Source of the DNA: Acanthaster planci
Lineage: Eukaryota; Echinodermata; Asteroidea; Valvatida; Acanthasteridae
Direction: 5' to 3'
DNA length: 62,000 bases
NCBI RefSeq assembly: GCF_001949145.1
Contig: NW_019091358.1
Location: forward strand, 490,265-552,264
Each line of letters starts with the position of its first letter. Positions within the stretch are counted from its first letter, which is position 1. A model generated the notes under the pieces. It saw nothing but the letters and a program-made list of their open reading frames with translations, did not search any database and was not told the origin of the DNA. Shown here piece after piece: positions 37,321-48,237 of the stretch. The translations under genes and the position numbers were made by a program.

Positions 37321-38844
37321 AGACCCGGTAACATGCCACTGCATTTCTAAGGTTGCATTTGTCGTGGGGCTGGTCCATTAGTCCGATCAGCCTTTCTACA
37401 TCCATTAGGGAATGCTCCTATAATCATCATTTCCTGTTCAGAATGATATCAGAATTCCACGATATTGGTTCACCGCAGTTCTCCAAACTGGTTTTAGCAG
37501 GAGGCCGTTGCCAGTCATAACAGGCCATTACTAAAACACTGATTAAATTGGGACCAATTAAAATGCTATCAGGCAACCAGAGCACATGGTCGCTTGGCTT
37601 CGGGGGCGTGTTTGTAATGTTTCCTCTTTGATTGATACAAAATGGAAAGTACATGTATGCTAGCATGTTCCACATGGTGAAATGAAGTCATATGATATAG
37701 ACAGCCTCTGCCCCCTGTGCCTTTGTGGCTCTGGTCCACATGATGGTTGAAGTTGGAAGCATTCAACTTGACAGCAATTTACACTGTCTATCATGTAAGC
37801 TCGTATAAGTGAATCCGAATGCAGTCGTGTTATGCAAGACATGTACCTGTTACAAGCTACATGTAGAGTTCTTGAGAGACAGTACACATGTATATACACT
37901 GTACCTGTAATGCATTTGCATGTGCATTGTTTTATAATGACGGTTGAGAGAATGTGAATTGCTTGTGTACAAGCATGGGAGAGCGTGAAGCCCCTGTAAT
38001 GTACAGCAATCCAATGCCTTTCTGTTCAGTACTTCAACAGAATGGGCACTACCCAAAAAACTTACCCCTACAGATTTTTTTGTTTTCCCATGACAAAGAA
38101 TACTTCATAGGTAAGAATGTAATTGTTCTACTGTATATATTTATCTAATATCAGCACCAAAACCCTAAGAGAACAACACCATGAAATGAAAGCAAGGATG
38201 TTGGGACCGCGAGTAAGGATTTGATACATTTTTCTCCCCCCAGCATCATGTTGATTAAGCCCGAAGCTGGTGTCTTCGCTGTTGCTCTGCCTGGATGCAT
38301 GAAAAAAAGTACCCGTCAATAGTTGGACAGACGCTGCAGGTTTCGTGATGTCATTTGCAAATATGGATTTCATCATTTTACATTTTGATGGTACTTCTGC
38401 TGTAAATGATTTAACCAAAATTTAAAAATCACGAATGAGGTTTTAGGAATGATTTGGTTTCTGGTGACATATGCAAAGAATTCAGGAATCTGATGAAAAA
38501 ATATGAAATCTCTTTTGCAATTTTACCCTTTACTTTCATAAAAGAGCATTTCAAGTGAAGTCCATAATCCCATGATCCATTTCCTTCTCTGGTCCTTGCT
38601 TTCACTAAAATGAATCCTCAGAAAGATTTATTCTGGGTGGAAAAAGGGTTGAGAAAATAAAGCGATGCTTTCAACTGCTTCCAACTGCTTCCAACGTACT
38701 GTATGGGATGGCTCTTACTTAAGCTTGCCGACATTACATGTACATGAATACATGCGTCTTGGCATCTGTAACCTTTGTATGATGGAAAAAAAAATGCTGA
38801 AGATAGGCTGAAACATGAACCTCTCCAGTTCTCCCACCCCCCGC

Positions 38845-38886
38845 CCAACCAACCAACCAACCAAAAACAAAATAAATAAATAAAAA
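38845..38886. repeat. CCAA and AAAT microsatellites
   Basis: Four to five units of CCAA are followed by AAACAAAATAAATAAATAAA. This is ordinary simple repeat. Confidence 0.85.
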
Positions 38887-40018
38887 AATAGCCCTCTTGA
38901 AAGCTTAGAAACCTTGACTTGTTCTTATACTGAGCTAGCTCCCATTTGACTCAGCAATTGTAAATATAATGTGTAATTGTGTATGGACAGTACATGTACT
39001 GGGATGACATTCTGCACCTGCAAAGTGGTTGTGCATGAGCTGGGCATTGGCAGTACTGTTGAGGTGTTACAGCGCCCTCTCTTGGCGCTCCCCAAACAGC
39101 ATACTGTTTTTTATCTGCTTTGTGTGTACTGTGTAATCACTGTGAGTTTCACAGAGTATTCCCATTGCCCAGTTATCAGGTCTTTGAGTGCATGCAGTTA
39201 GATATGGTATAACTTGGAATTGTAAGTGATTGCTAATGAGCCTTGAGTGGGTCTGGGTGCGGGTATTTTGGGTCTTCACTTTGATTACGGGTTTTTGCCC
39301 TTACATCGATGTAGGTAAATTTACTATAAAATCAACATCTTCCTGACGCAAAATACAGCTTGAAATATTCTGGGTCCGTTTTGGAAATGTCTTATTGCAT
39401 GTGGCAAAATTGGGAATTAAAATAAAAATTCCTGATCGTGCGGTAAAGGTTAATGGTCATCAGTGTTCATGTTGGTTGAAATTTTGCTTTTGAGAATGGT
39501 TTAATAAACAGTTGCATGATTTTCACTTTTCCGTGGTCGTTGAACCCGGTGTGCCATTTGACTTTAACCATTTGCTGACTGTGTGCGTAACTTCACAAAG
39601 AAATAACCTTATACATGTACAGTCGGCACATTGTTTTTGGAGACTTGGGTCTTCAGAAGCCTCAGGGTTTTTGAAAGGACAAGATAATGTACATATATAC
39701 CGCTACCGTAGCAACTTTGTAGGACTAAATGTGACACTACAGCCACTGAATTTAGAAAGGGTACTTTGTGCAATATATGTCTTTTACTGTGATTTCCTAG
39801 TGATAGTTGCATTAATAGTAAGCCAGGGCACAGAGCTACGGGGGGTACATGTAGTGATTTGGGGCAAGCTTTTACTTAGTTACTATACATAACAGACGCC
39901 TTGTAACAATGCACCTTTTTCAGTGGATAAGGGTACAAAGGAACCAGTCCATTCCACAGATGTTAGTCGCTATGGTAGATTTTATTCAAATTAGACTCAC
40001 AAAAGGCTTATTGTTGAC

Positions 40019-40072
40019 TGCTGTGATGTGGGATATGACGTTTTGAAAACCCAATTGATGCATAGTGCCCGA
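40019..40072 (+). repeat. Dispersed repeat family B, copy 2
   Basis: CTGTGATGTGGGATATGACG, then GATGCATAGTGCC and GAAGCCAAGCGAAGG. It aligns with 35097-35156. Confidence 0.5.
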
Positions 40073-40561
40073 AGCCAAGCGAAGGGTGCCATGTGTAATT
40101 GTTTTTGAGGGGCCTTAAAATTTAGACGTTTTTATATAACCTTTCATGGTCTTTCTGAAGGATGAGGCTACATTTAGGAGCTTTTCACATTTTTGGGAGG
40201 AAAGCCTGTACAGTGTTGTACATGAAACACACCAAAAATCGTTTAATTAAAGAGGAAAAAAATGGTTACCTGTCCTTTCTCCCCTCCCGTGATTTGCCAG
40301 TAATAGGGTTAGAGGTTGATTGTTATTAATCGTACCAGTAACTTGTATGCTGATTGCAACTGCTCCCTCTTACTTGTAATCATATAACCATTACTTATAC
40401 AAGTACAGTGTACCTTAATCCCAAATACTCCTTGATCCTCAAAATATCCATGTAAAACACAGTGGTGCAGTGTGATGGGTGTGGGACCTTTAATGTATGG
40501 TACATGTAGGGACTGTTGGTGGCAGTGTATGTTTATTTTGTCGGGATTGTCTGTCCACCAG

Positions 40562-40671
40562 GTTCCCCAGCAGACCGATCTGACTTAGACATCGGAGATG
40601 AGATCTTAGAGGTTAATGGCAAGTCGCTACACAATGCTTCCCATTCTGAGGTCATCAGTCACATTCACCAG
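40562..40671 (+). CDS. Exon 3, second half of PDZ domain
   Basis: The exon encodes residues 90-125. It starts after ..GTCCACCAG and completes the Gly codon left by exon 2, so the join reads EILPG-SPADRSDL. The sequence continues with the hallmark DIGDEILEVNGKSL, then helix B (NASHSEVISHIHQ). His116 sits at the first position of helix B, the residue that contacts Ser/Thr at position -2 of class I ligands. The coding sequence stops at CAG followed by GCAAGT, so the donor is GC rather than GT. The nearest GT, four bases on, would break the frame into exon 4. The 34.5 kb that separate this exon from exon 2 are therefore intron. Confidence 0.92.
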
Positions 40672-41388
40672 GCAAGTTGCTGGCATGATGGTTCCCTGTG
40701 CTGTCCTTTTATCCATTTAATTTCTGATTCTTTGTAGGAATCAGTTTGTACTCGTGTTTCAAGAAACTGTTTTTAATTTTTGGTGGTTTTTTATCTACAA
40801 TGGGGAAAAATGCTTTTTTTTTACAAAATGGTTTCATCCACATGTACATGGGGCTGCATGCTCTCATACTTGATTAAGACCCATACATTTGACGGTATTC
40901 TCACACTCGTTACTCAACCTTACTCTCCGACAAACTGCAGATTTATTTTTCTTTCTTGGTATGGGTGTGTAAAAACAAAAATGATGTAAATATGTCTCTG
41001 TGGTTTGCATGCAGCATGAGGATGTTGAGAAAGCTGCATGTAGTTGACAGACTGGCATGTGACCGTCTACTTTTGGCAAATTTTTCATTGTGACTTTGAT
41101 TGTTGGCACTTAAGGAGAACCTAGCACCTACCATTAACAGATGAGATTTAACCAAGTGTGAATGGTGTCCACACCAGAAACTCAGCATTAGTTTTCTTTT
41201 GCCATAATATCTGTAGCTCAACAGCAACTTGTGATAGCTATTCCCCTGTGGTTGCTCACAAGAAATACCAGAATGTTGGAATGAACACGTTTGTTCAAGT
41301 ATTCTTGAAGCAAATAATTCTTCAAGTCAATGTGCCCCAGTTGCGTACGTGTACTGTTTCTAACACATTCTTTGTTTCCATATTATAG
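40672..41388 (+). other. Intron 3, GC-AG type
   Basis: A 717 bp intron, phase 0, with donor CAG|GCAAGT and acceptor TATTATAG. The donor matches the strong consensus (AG|GCAAGT) expected of the rare GC-AG class, whose other positions compensate for the mismatch at +2. The PDZ reading frame on both sides leaves no alternative GT donor that keeps the frame. Confidence 0.82.
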
Positions 41389-41446
41389 TGCGTACGGTCA
41401 CGGACAATTTCACTGCGTGTCAGGAGAAGAATTGGCCTCTCTGGAG
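41389..41446 (+). CDS. Exon 4, last PDZ strand
   Basis: This 58 bp exon encodes residues 126-144 (CVRSRTISLRVRRRIGLSG), with Gly145 split. It follows the acceptor TCCATATTATAG and ends at GGAG|GTAAGA, phase 1. RTISLRVRR is the final beta strand of the PDZ domain and completes the fold begun in exons 2 and 3. The basic run RVRRR ends the domain and may form a short polybasic surface. Only this one of the three frames gives PDZ-like sequence, and it is the frame required by exon 3 if the GC donor is used. Confidence 0.88.
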
Positions 41447-42859
41447 GTAAGAATATTTTGAATAACTGTTCCAATCACTCAGTTAACAGTATCATGGATG
41501 TAAGGTGCCTCGAGAGAGTTAGTTGGTGTACAGGTTGTTAGCAATCATTTGAGTGACATCACCTAAAGGAAGGATGGTTGGACTTCTCTGCTAGCTATGT
41601 GGATTGGCCTGTTTGGCATGGCTTTGTTGTTGGTTTGTTTTATAATGAAAGTACAGAGGATTGGAAGCCACTGAAAAGGAAACCTCGTTGCATGAGATGC
41701 CAGCAGCTGCAAAAGCAGGGAGAGATGTAGTCTGCAGAACGCGTGAATGGAGGCTGAATTGTGCAATTGTGGTTTGACCAGGGCTGTTGATGCAGGAAGG
41801 GACCACCCCGAGCATCGGCAAAGAAACAACCTTGACAAATGATCGAACCACCATTCAGTGTTGTGATAGGAATTTCTTAAAGACTCATTCCACCCCAAAA
41901 TACCCTTCATTGACCTTTGGGAAATTCCATGCATATGAAGTTATATATGTGACCACTTACATCATCCCAGCTCTGTGTTTACATTTCTGGGAATGCATCA
42001 GAAACCACCATGTTTGACCATGGTTTGGTTTGACTCAAAGCATTTTTATCTTTGCCGCAAAACTTTACTGCTGTTTGACTTTACAACCAGGTACATATCT
42101 GTGACTGACTTGTCAAGGTGTGTGGGCATGTGTACAATGTACATGGTACATGTACTTTGAAAATGCTTCACAAAAAATCAATTTATTACAGCTTGGAAAG
42201 TAAGGAAAGAGAAAAAGCAAAAGCTGTCCTTGATAATTGAGGGGTAGAGGTACACATGTGCATGTACACTGGCCTCTTCTTGGTAAATTGACGCGCTGGA
42301 GCATTTGATTTTAAAGGCATTGCACATGGCTCACTTTGAATGTTATCTACCCATACTAGTAACTACTTCGTGTACATGCACCACACTTCTGGGCCAGTGG
42401 CCAGGTTCCTTCTACAGATACCCAAGGGAGGAATGTGTTCATTGAGCCTGGGATTAGTGGCCAGCACCCCTGTAGCAGAGTGATACGACCTAAGCTCCCC
42501 CCCCCTTTCACCAACTGGCCAAGTTTAAAAGGATTAGGTCCCTCCATGTGCGTGCTTGTTTGGAAACGGTTTCATTTGAAGTATCATTGGCTTTCAGTTT
42601 TCCAGTGTGGTGTTTCTTGTCACTGATGTTGGTTCAGTTATGAAAACTGGAGCAAGACACTTAGCACTATATCTACCGTGCACACCCAAGTTGCCCCCGG
42701 GAAGGTCTTTTAGTAGCTGGTGGGTCAACACTCAAGCGATATGCTTTATGATCTTGATCTGTTTATTGTTGTTCGTCCAGAAGCACATTCAGAGCCAATT
42801 ACAGGATATTGACATGTAGGAGTGACAATGAAGAAGTCAGTTAAATGATGGAATGTTTG

Positions 42860-43025
42860 CTTGAAACATTTGGAGGAAAACCCTGGATAAATATTTCAGG
42901 GGAAACCCACAGAATCAGGGAGGGACTGAAAACCCAATCCGCATGTCGACCTAGGTGCAGTTTGAACCTCAGGGCTGCAAAGGTGAAAGGTAAGGAAAGA
43001 GCCACTATGCCAAGCCAACCTGACT
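42860..43025 (-). mobile_element. tRNA-derived SINE, copy 1
   Basis: On the minus strand the tRNA-like head has an A box TGGCATAGTGG (complement at about 43002-43012) and a B box GGTTCAAAC (42960-42968). The body then reads GGATTGGGTTTTCAGTCCCT, GTGGGTTT and GGGTTTTCCTCC, matching the copy at 47036-47310. The 3' half is lost or diverged. Confidence 0.75.
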
Positions 43026-43238
43026 CCCGTCGTCTGTCTCTCTTTAAAATTGATGAACTCCCAGAAACAAAGGTGATCCAAGTCGGGCATTGCAAATAAT
43101 TATGAGAAGGGGAAGGTGCACAGGATTTGGTTGTGCACCCGTAAACCACATGTTCATTGATTTAGACTACTGGTGTAAAACAGATTCTCACAGTGTGCTG
43201 TATTCATGCTTTGATTTGGTTCAACTGACAATTGAAAG

Positions 43239-43298
43239 GGAGTTGAACCTGTCACCACGAGATTGTTGTACAGGCTCTCTACTAACCAAACCATCCAT
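43239..43298 (-). repeat. Second type of tRNA-like sequence
   Basis: The minus strand carries GGTTTGGTTAGTAGAG (A-box-like) and ACAGGTTCAACTCC (B-box-like) about 35 bases apart. The sequence after the B box does not match the SINE body of the other copies. It is probably an old tRNA-related repeat. Confidence 0.35.
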
Positions 43299-45550
43299 CC
43301 AGCCCATTTATTGGATGTACTAGTACCTATCTCGGTACCTCTTGCACTCACCTCTGTATTAAGGTGACCTGCTGAATGGGTCACCATTAGAGAAGTGTCC
43401 CACAGTCCAGTGCAGACACTTCAGTGACTTTGTAGTCAAACATTGTGAAGGAAATTTGGCACAATTGTTAATAAATTAGAAATACTGTATGGTTGAATGT
43501 ATAGTGGCAAATCGGCTCAAGTCAACTATAAGTAGGTTTTATGAAAGAAAGGCAAGAAATGTGTGTTTGGATGTTTGCTGCTTTCGACTGTTCAGATTCA
43601 TTTTGCAAAATTAATAGATGTATGACCGCTTGACCTTGTCAGGCACTTGAAATTACTCAAGATCGTTGGTTTGTTAGTACTACAAACACATGTTGTGCAT
43701 GATTGCCTAAACCTACCAGTAACTCTCACATTTACAGTATGTGTTCAGAGCCGTTAGGACTTTTGGAAAAAAAATTCTGCATGGTGGCTTTTTTGTAGCA
43801 ACATCAGTCTTATCATGCCCGAAGGCAGCTTATCAGTAAAAGTTGAAATTCTGTTACAGGGATAAGGACTTGTGCAGGCAGGTGTGCATTGATCCGCTAA
43901 GCAGAGAAGAACTTTTTTTGCAATCAATCTGTTAATATTGCATGCCTTATCCGCTTGTCTAAAACAGAATGAAGGTCTGTCCGTATAAATGTTCATGCCT
44001 CTGTGAACAAAATGTTCCCACTTTGACCTCCCCTTTTCCCTCAAATTTCTGTTGAAAAAGTTGACTAACAGAGACCCATGGCTTTAATAGCCTGCTCACT
44101 GCTTGTTCAGGTATGTATTATTAGTCATGTAATTTATCTGACAACTTTGTGATAGCTTTATACCCTCTGCACTTAGTAATGTCAGTCGAGCTTTTCCTTG
44201 ATATGTCAAACACTTGTTATAATACCTTGAGGTATACTGTACAAGTATTCAAAGCTACACTATCAATTGTGCCTTGAAGCACAAGATTTGGCAGATGTTT
44301 TTCTATTGATTTACAATTTATTAGGTAAAAAGTTCTAGGAATTCTGTCCAAGATTCAAGCTCACACAAGTACACTGTAATATAGTGCAACTGTAAAGTGA
44401 AAGTTACATGTACAGGTACAGGCTTGTGATGGTTGGACCTCAGAACCCCTGGGGGTCATTTTTTGGTCAGCTTTCTGCCCTGTTATGAAAGTGGAAGTGC
44501 TAGGTCTTGCCGTGGTTATTATTTGTCAGCCCAGCCTGTCACAGTGGCTCACAAGTTTTTTCTCTGTTCCACTCCTTAGTTTGTACTACTGTGGTTGTGA
44601 GAAGATATTTTTCCTCCGCAGTCTTCCAAAACCCACTCCACCTTAGCACTTGGAAGCAGCCCCCCCCCCAATCATGGTTCAATGCCCCTCAATGTTTACC
44701 CATCACAACAACCATTGTGAGCAACCTTTTTGTACAACCTCTTTGTACAGTGGTATCACCCAAGAGGTCAAGAATGCCAGGAATGTTTGGTGTACATTTG
44801 GGGGGATCAGGCAGTTGGATGGCTGGCGCCCATCGCATTCATTGATTAGGGATGCCCACTTTGTGAAGTGTGGGGGCCGGTGATCCACCTTGTGTGTGTC
44901 AATCCACTGCACAACCACCAAGCACTGATTTTTTCTTCACTGTGCTGAGAAGTACTGTATGTGTACATGTACATGTACAGTTGTACAGTGTGGGCATTGA
45001 GTGAAGGCCAAATTACTATGAATAGAACTGCCTGTTGCTGGCATGATGCATTTGTAAGGCATTTCTGTGGCCTGATTGTTATGGGATAGTAGGAGTACTC
45101 CTACTGCCTGTCATTGTGCAGGCATGTCTTTATTGTGCTCAGTTATGCATTGACGTTCTGTGGATTTATAATATGCTGGTCAAAATGGTGGCAGTTTGAG
45201 TATGGCACCTTTGACAGAGAGTTAGAACGTTTGAATTGGTGAGTACAAGTACTTTTAAAAACATGAATAACCATGATAACCAGGGTCTAGCACATGTACA
45301 TGTGTACAGTGGTACAGTACACGTATGTCATTTTTTGGTAAAATTTTGGCATTTAAATATCATCATGTCTGTTGTGGACGTTGAACGCATGCTGTACATG
45401 CATGGATGCACTGTAATTCATCATCTGTGGGAACAATATGCTGTCCATTAGTGTTGAATGCACATGTATGTATCAGAATAAGTCATGTACGTGTAAGTGG
45501 ACCATTCACCTACATGTGCCAGTCTTTTTTATTCCTCCATGATTCATCCT

Positions 45551-45969
45551 AACGTGACCTGTCACCACAAAATGAGCTGAAAGTCGAATTTTTAAAAAAA
45601 TTCAGATAATGGTTTATTTGAATTAAGTAGAAAGAGAGCTTTCTAATGGTATGGACATGAAAATATTATGGTAAAAGTATAAGGTGACAGTGTGACATTC
45701 TGGCAGCTTTGCGTCTTTGTTTCCGATATTGTTTCAACATGTCTGACCAGGCACGAATGATACTGTCATCAAAATTGCTAAACAAATGAAATTTTTAAAT
45801 ATTTGATCCTGTGAAATACATGTATTTGGAATTAAAACAAGAGCCAGGTTACTCTTCACAAATATTACAAAACCAAAAAATTGACCTCCACCTCAATATG
45901 ACTTTGAATCCTGAAAATAGGAAACAGCAGGATGTGACTTTACGCTCATTTTGTCGTGACGGGTCACAT
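45551..45969. mobile_element. Fold-back element, about 420 bp
   Basis: The left arm AACGTGACCTGTCACCACAA, then AATGAGCTGAAAGTC, is the inverted copy of the right arm GACTTTACGCTCATTTTGTC, then GTGACGGGTCACAT. The arms are about 35 bp. The interior is AT-rich and non-coding. Confidence 0.75.
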
Positions 45970-45993
45970 ATTTGTCTTCCAGTATGTTTTCTC

Positions 45994-46090
45994 ATACATG
46001 TGCATGTACCGGTACATGTACATGCACTGTATGTGTACTTTATATGTACGTGTACCCCAGGGAGTGTAAACCAACTACATGTACATGCAC
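45994..46090. repeat. TACATGTA/TACCGGTA array
   Basis: GTGCATGTACCGGTACATGT and further GTACGTGTAC and ACATGTACATGC words lie directly beside the fold-back element 45551-45969. Confidence 0.7.
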
Positions 46091-47035
46091 TGTGGCCTAG
46101 CACTGGCAGAAATGGAGGACCATTTCGTGCCATTCATTGTCGGTCAATGTTATTGGTAATTAGGAAAGAATATGGAGGTCAAAGTGCCCCTCTGTTAGTG
46201 GTTTCCCAAGTATGAAAATGTTTCCTTTTCATGAAGATTGGAGAATCCAAAGTCCGCGATTTGAGTTTGATTTTGCACCATTTGTGCGCACCCTGTGTGA
46301 TAATTTTCAACATTTGTACGTAAATACATGCATCTGTATGTTAGTGTAGGCCGTCTGATGCAAAATTAGTCCCAGTAGGTACTGGTATACAAGCACAATG
46401 CGCTGATGAACTTTGTGAAACAAATACCGGCAGTTGAATGCATTACAGATTCTACCAGCCCATTTAAACCATGTACAGTAGGCCCTATACATTCATGTAT
46501 CAGGTTTATTCTGCAATAGACAAATGGCTTTTTGGGAGGGGGGTTGGCTGAATCCACAATATTTGGAACTTAATATATTTTAGAAAATGACCTTCCGGGT
46601 ACATGTACTGGTATCAGTCCACATGGGGGGGGGGAGGAATTAGGTGAAATTCATAAAAATGAGACTGTGAAAATCTTACTAAAATTAATACTTTAAAAAA
46701 ATTTAAACTAATCAAGAATATTGTACCGGTATATATTGTTGTGTACTTTGGCACAAATTTGCAAATGACGAGGAGAAACTCACATGTACATGTCCACACA
46801 TTACAGTCATGTGAGTTTCAGTTACCATATTTTTAATGTAGCATTTTCTATAAAAACATAAATTTTGATGATATACATGTACATCTGGGTTGCTTAAAGT
46901 GCATGGTGCATGAGTTACCGTTATCGTTGGCATGGCGTTTGAGAAGCTGCTAAAAGACTTCGTTAGGGTTTGAAATTTTGGATTGGACAGTTTCACTACC
47001 CCGTATACTTCTTACAAAAAAAGTTGTACACGGTA

Positions 47036-47310
47036 CAGTCATGTTGGCATAATGTTTCTTTCCTCGTCTTCCACCTCTGCAGTCCGGGTTCGATTCCCAG
47101 CTCAGTCCACATGTGGACTGGGTTGTCAGTCCCTACCTGAATCCGTGGGTTTCACCCAGAATATTCCTCTGGGGTTTTCCTCCCACCTCTAAAACTGTAA
47201 CAGCTTCTCATTGTCTCCTCTCTACTGGTTTCTTCAGGCCACAGTGCCTCTAGAGGGTGCTTTTGAGGAATCCTTGGTGCCATTACCAGAAGTTATTAAT
47301 AATAATAGTA
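47036..47310 (+). mobile_element. tRNA-derived SINE, copy 2 (most complete)
   Basis: An A-box-like TTGGCATAATG at 47045-47055 and a perfect B box GGTTCGATTCC at 47087-47097 form the tRNA-like head. The body (GGACTGGGTTGTCAGTCCCT, then GGGGTTTTCCTCCCACC) matches copy 1. The 3' part (GGAATCCTTGGTGCCATTAC) matches copy 3 and ends in AATAATAATAGTAA. The order of head, body and short AT-rich tail is that of a SINE made by RNA polymerase III. Confidence 0.8.
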
Positions 47311-47937
47311 ATGTAAGATAGCCGATTTGCAGATCAGTGTCAGTTGTTGTGTTATGACACATATAACGATTCACGTCCATAGAAATTCCACAAATGTTCC
47401 TTATCAGCAACAGAATTGCATGTACCAGTTTTTTTTTTCAACCATCATAATGCACCCATTATCTCAGAAGGCCAATGTTACACACCAACTACTGGTATGT
47501 CTCTTTCCAAACTATACATGTACATGAAGTTCAGATATGGTCCCGACTTCTGAACTTCTACATGTAGATGGGGGGGATACGTGTATGTTGCAGTTGTACT
47601 GGCCCAACTACACGTTCTGGTAGGGTGTGGTGTGCCACACAGGCTACTTTGTGCTGTCTTTAATTTGTACATCATGCACCTAGTGTGTATATACATGTAC
47701 ATTAATATTATCAAGACATGCTAGAAGAATCTACCCAGTACAATCTACACATGATTCTTAAGGGTGTTACAGATGAAGTGCCGGGTGATTTTTTTTTTGG
47801 ACAAACTCTGTCAGGTGTGAGCTTCAAAGAACTTGGAGAAGGTTGTGAAATTTTTCACAGAAATTTGTTGACTGTAGTTGGTCTAGTGTGACAGCAGCAC
47901 TATACGTGCAAATGTAGTTGGAACTATCCCAATTGTG

Positions 47938-48125
47938 CAGGATCATTATTTTCTGGTAATGACACCAAGGATTCCTCTAAAGTGCCCTAGGCACTGTAGC
48001 TTGCAAGCCTAAAGAAACTTGTAGAGAGGGAGACACTGAGAAGCAGTTACAGGTGTAGAGGTGGGAAGAAAACCCCAGAGGAGGCATACACTGGGTAAAA
48101 CCCACAAAATCGGGTTGGATTTGGA
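47938..48125 (-). mobile_element. tRNA-derived SINE, copy 3 (5' truncated)
   Basis: On the minus strand it reads GTGGGTTTTACCCAG, CTGGGGTTTTCTTCCCACCT, CTTCTCAGTGTCTCC and GAGGAATCCTTGGTGTCATT, in the same order as copy 2. The tRNA-like head is missing, as expected for incomplete reverse transcription. It lies only 630 bp from copy 2 in the opposite orientation, so the pair could form a large stem-loop in the pre-mRNA. Confidence 0.75.
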
Positions 48126-48164
48126 AATTAGGTTGAAACTGATGTTATACATACACAGTATGTC

Positions 48165-48237
48165 TATACAGTTGGGGCAGTACATGTACGTGTATACGAT
48201 TGGGGCATGACATGTATGTGTATACGATTGGGGCATA
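48165..48237. repeat. 28 bp tandem repeat, 2.6 units
   Basis: Units start at 48165, 48193 and 48221 with TATACRRTTGGGGCA followed by an ACATGTA-type segment. Confidence 0.9.

Larger units (their letters stand above)
6086..40561 (+). other. Intron 2, 34.5 kb, interrupts the PDZ domain
   Basis: The flanking exons encode directly adjacent PDZ residues (LPG-SPAD), so no constitutive exon is expected inside. The contents are repeats: fold-back elements at 10236-10488, 11931-12170, 30052-30729, 32434-32553, 33287-33533, 34172-34267 and 36344-36875; a probable longer element at 16697-18034; a 52 bp tandem duplication at 13734-13837; dispersed repeat pairs; and dozens of TACATGTA/TACCGGTA palindromes. 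Stretches such as 24240-29900 show little beyond simple AT-rich DNA and occasional palindromes. A host gene on either strand inside the intron was not found. Confidence 0.7.

Noticed and set aside
40672-40680. GT donor four bases after the end of exon 3
   Set aside because: Using it would add four bases and shift exon 4 out of the PDZ frame.
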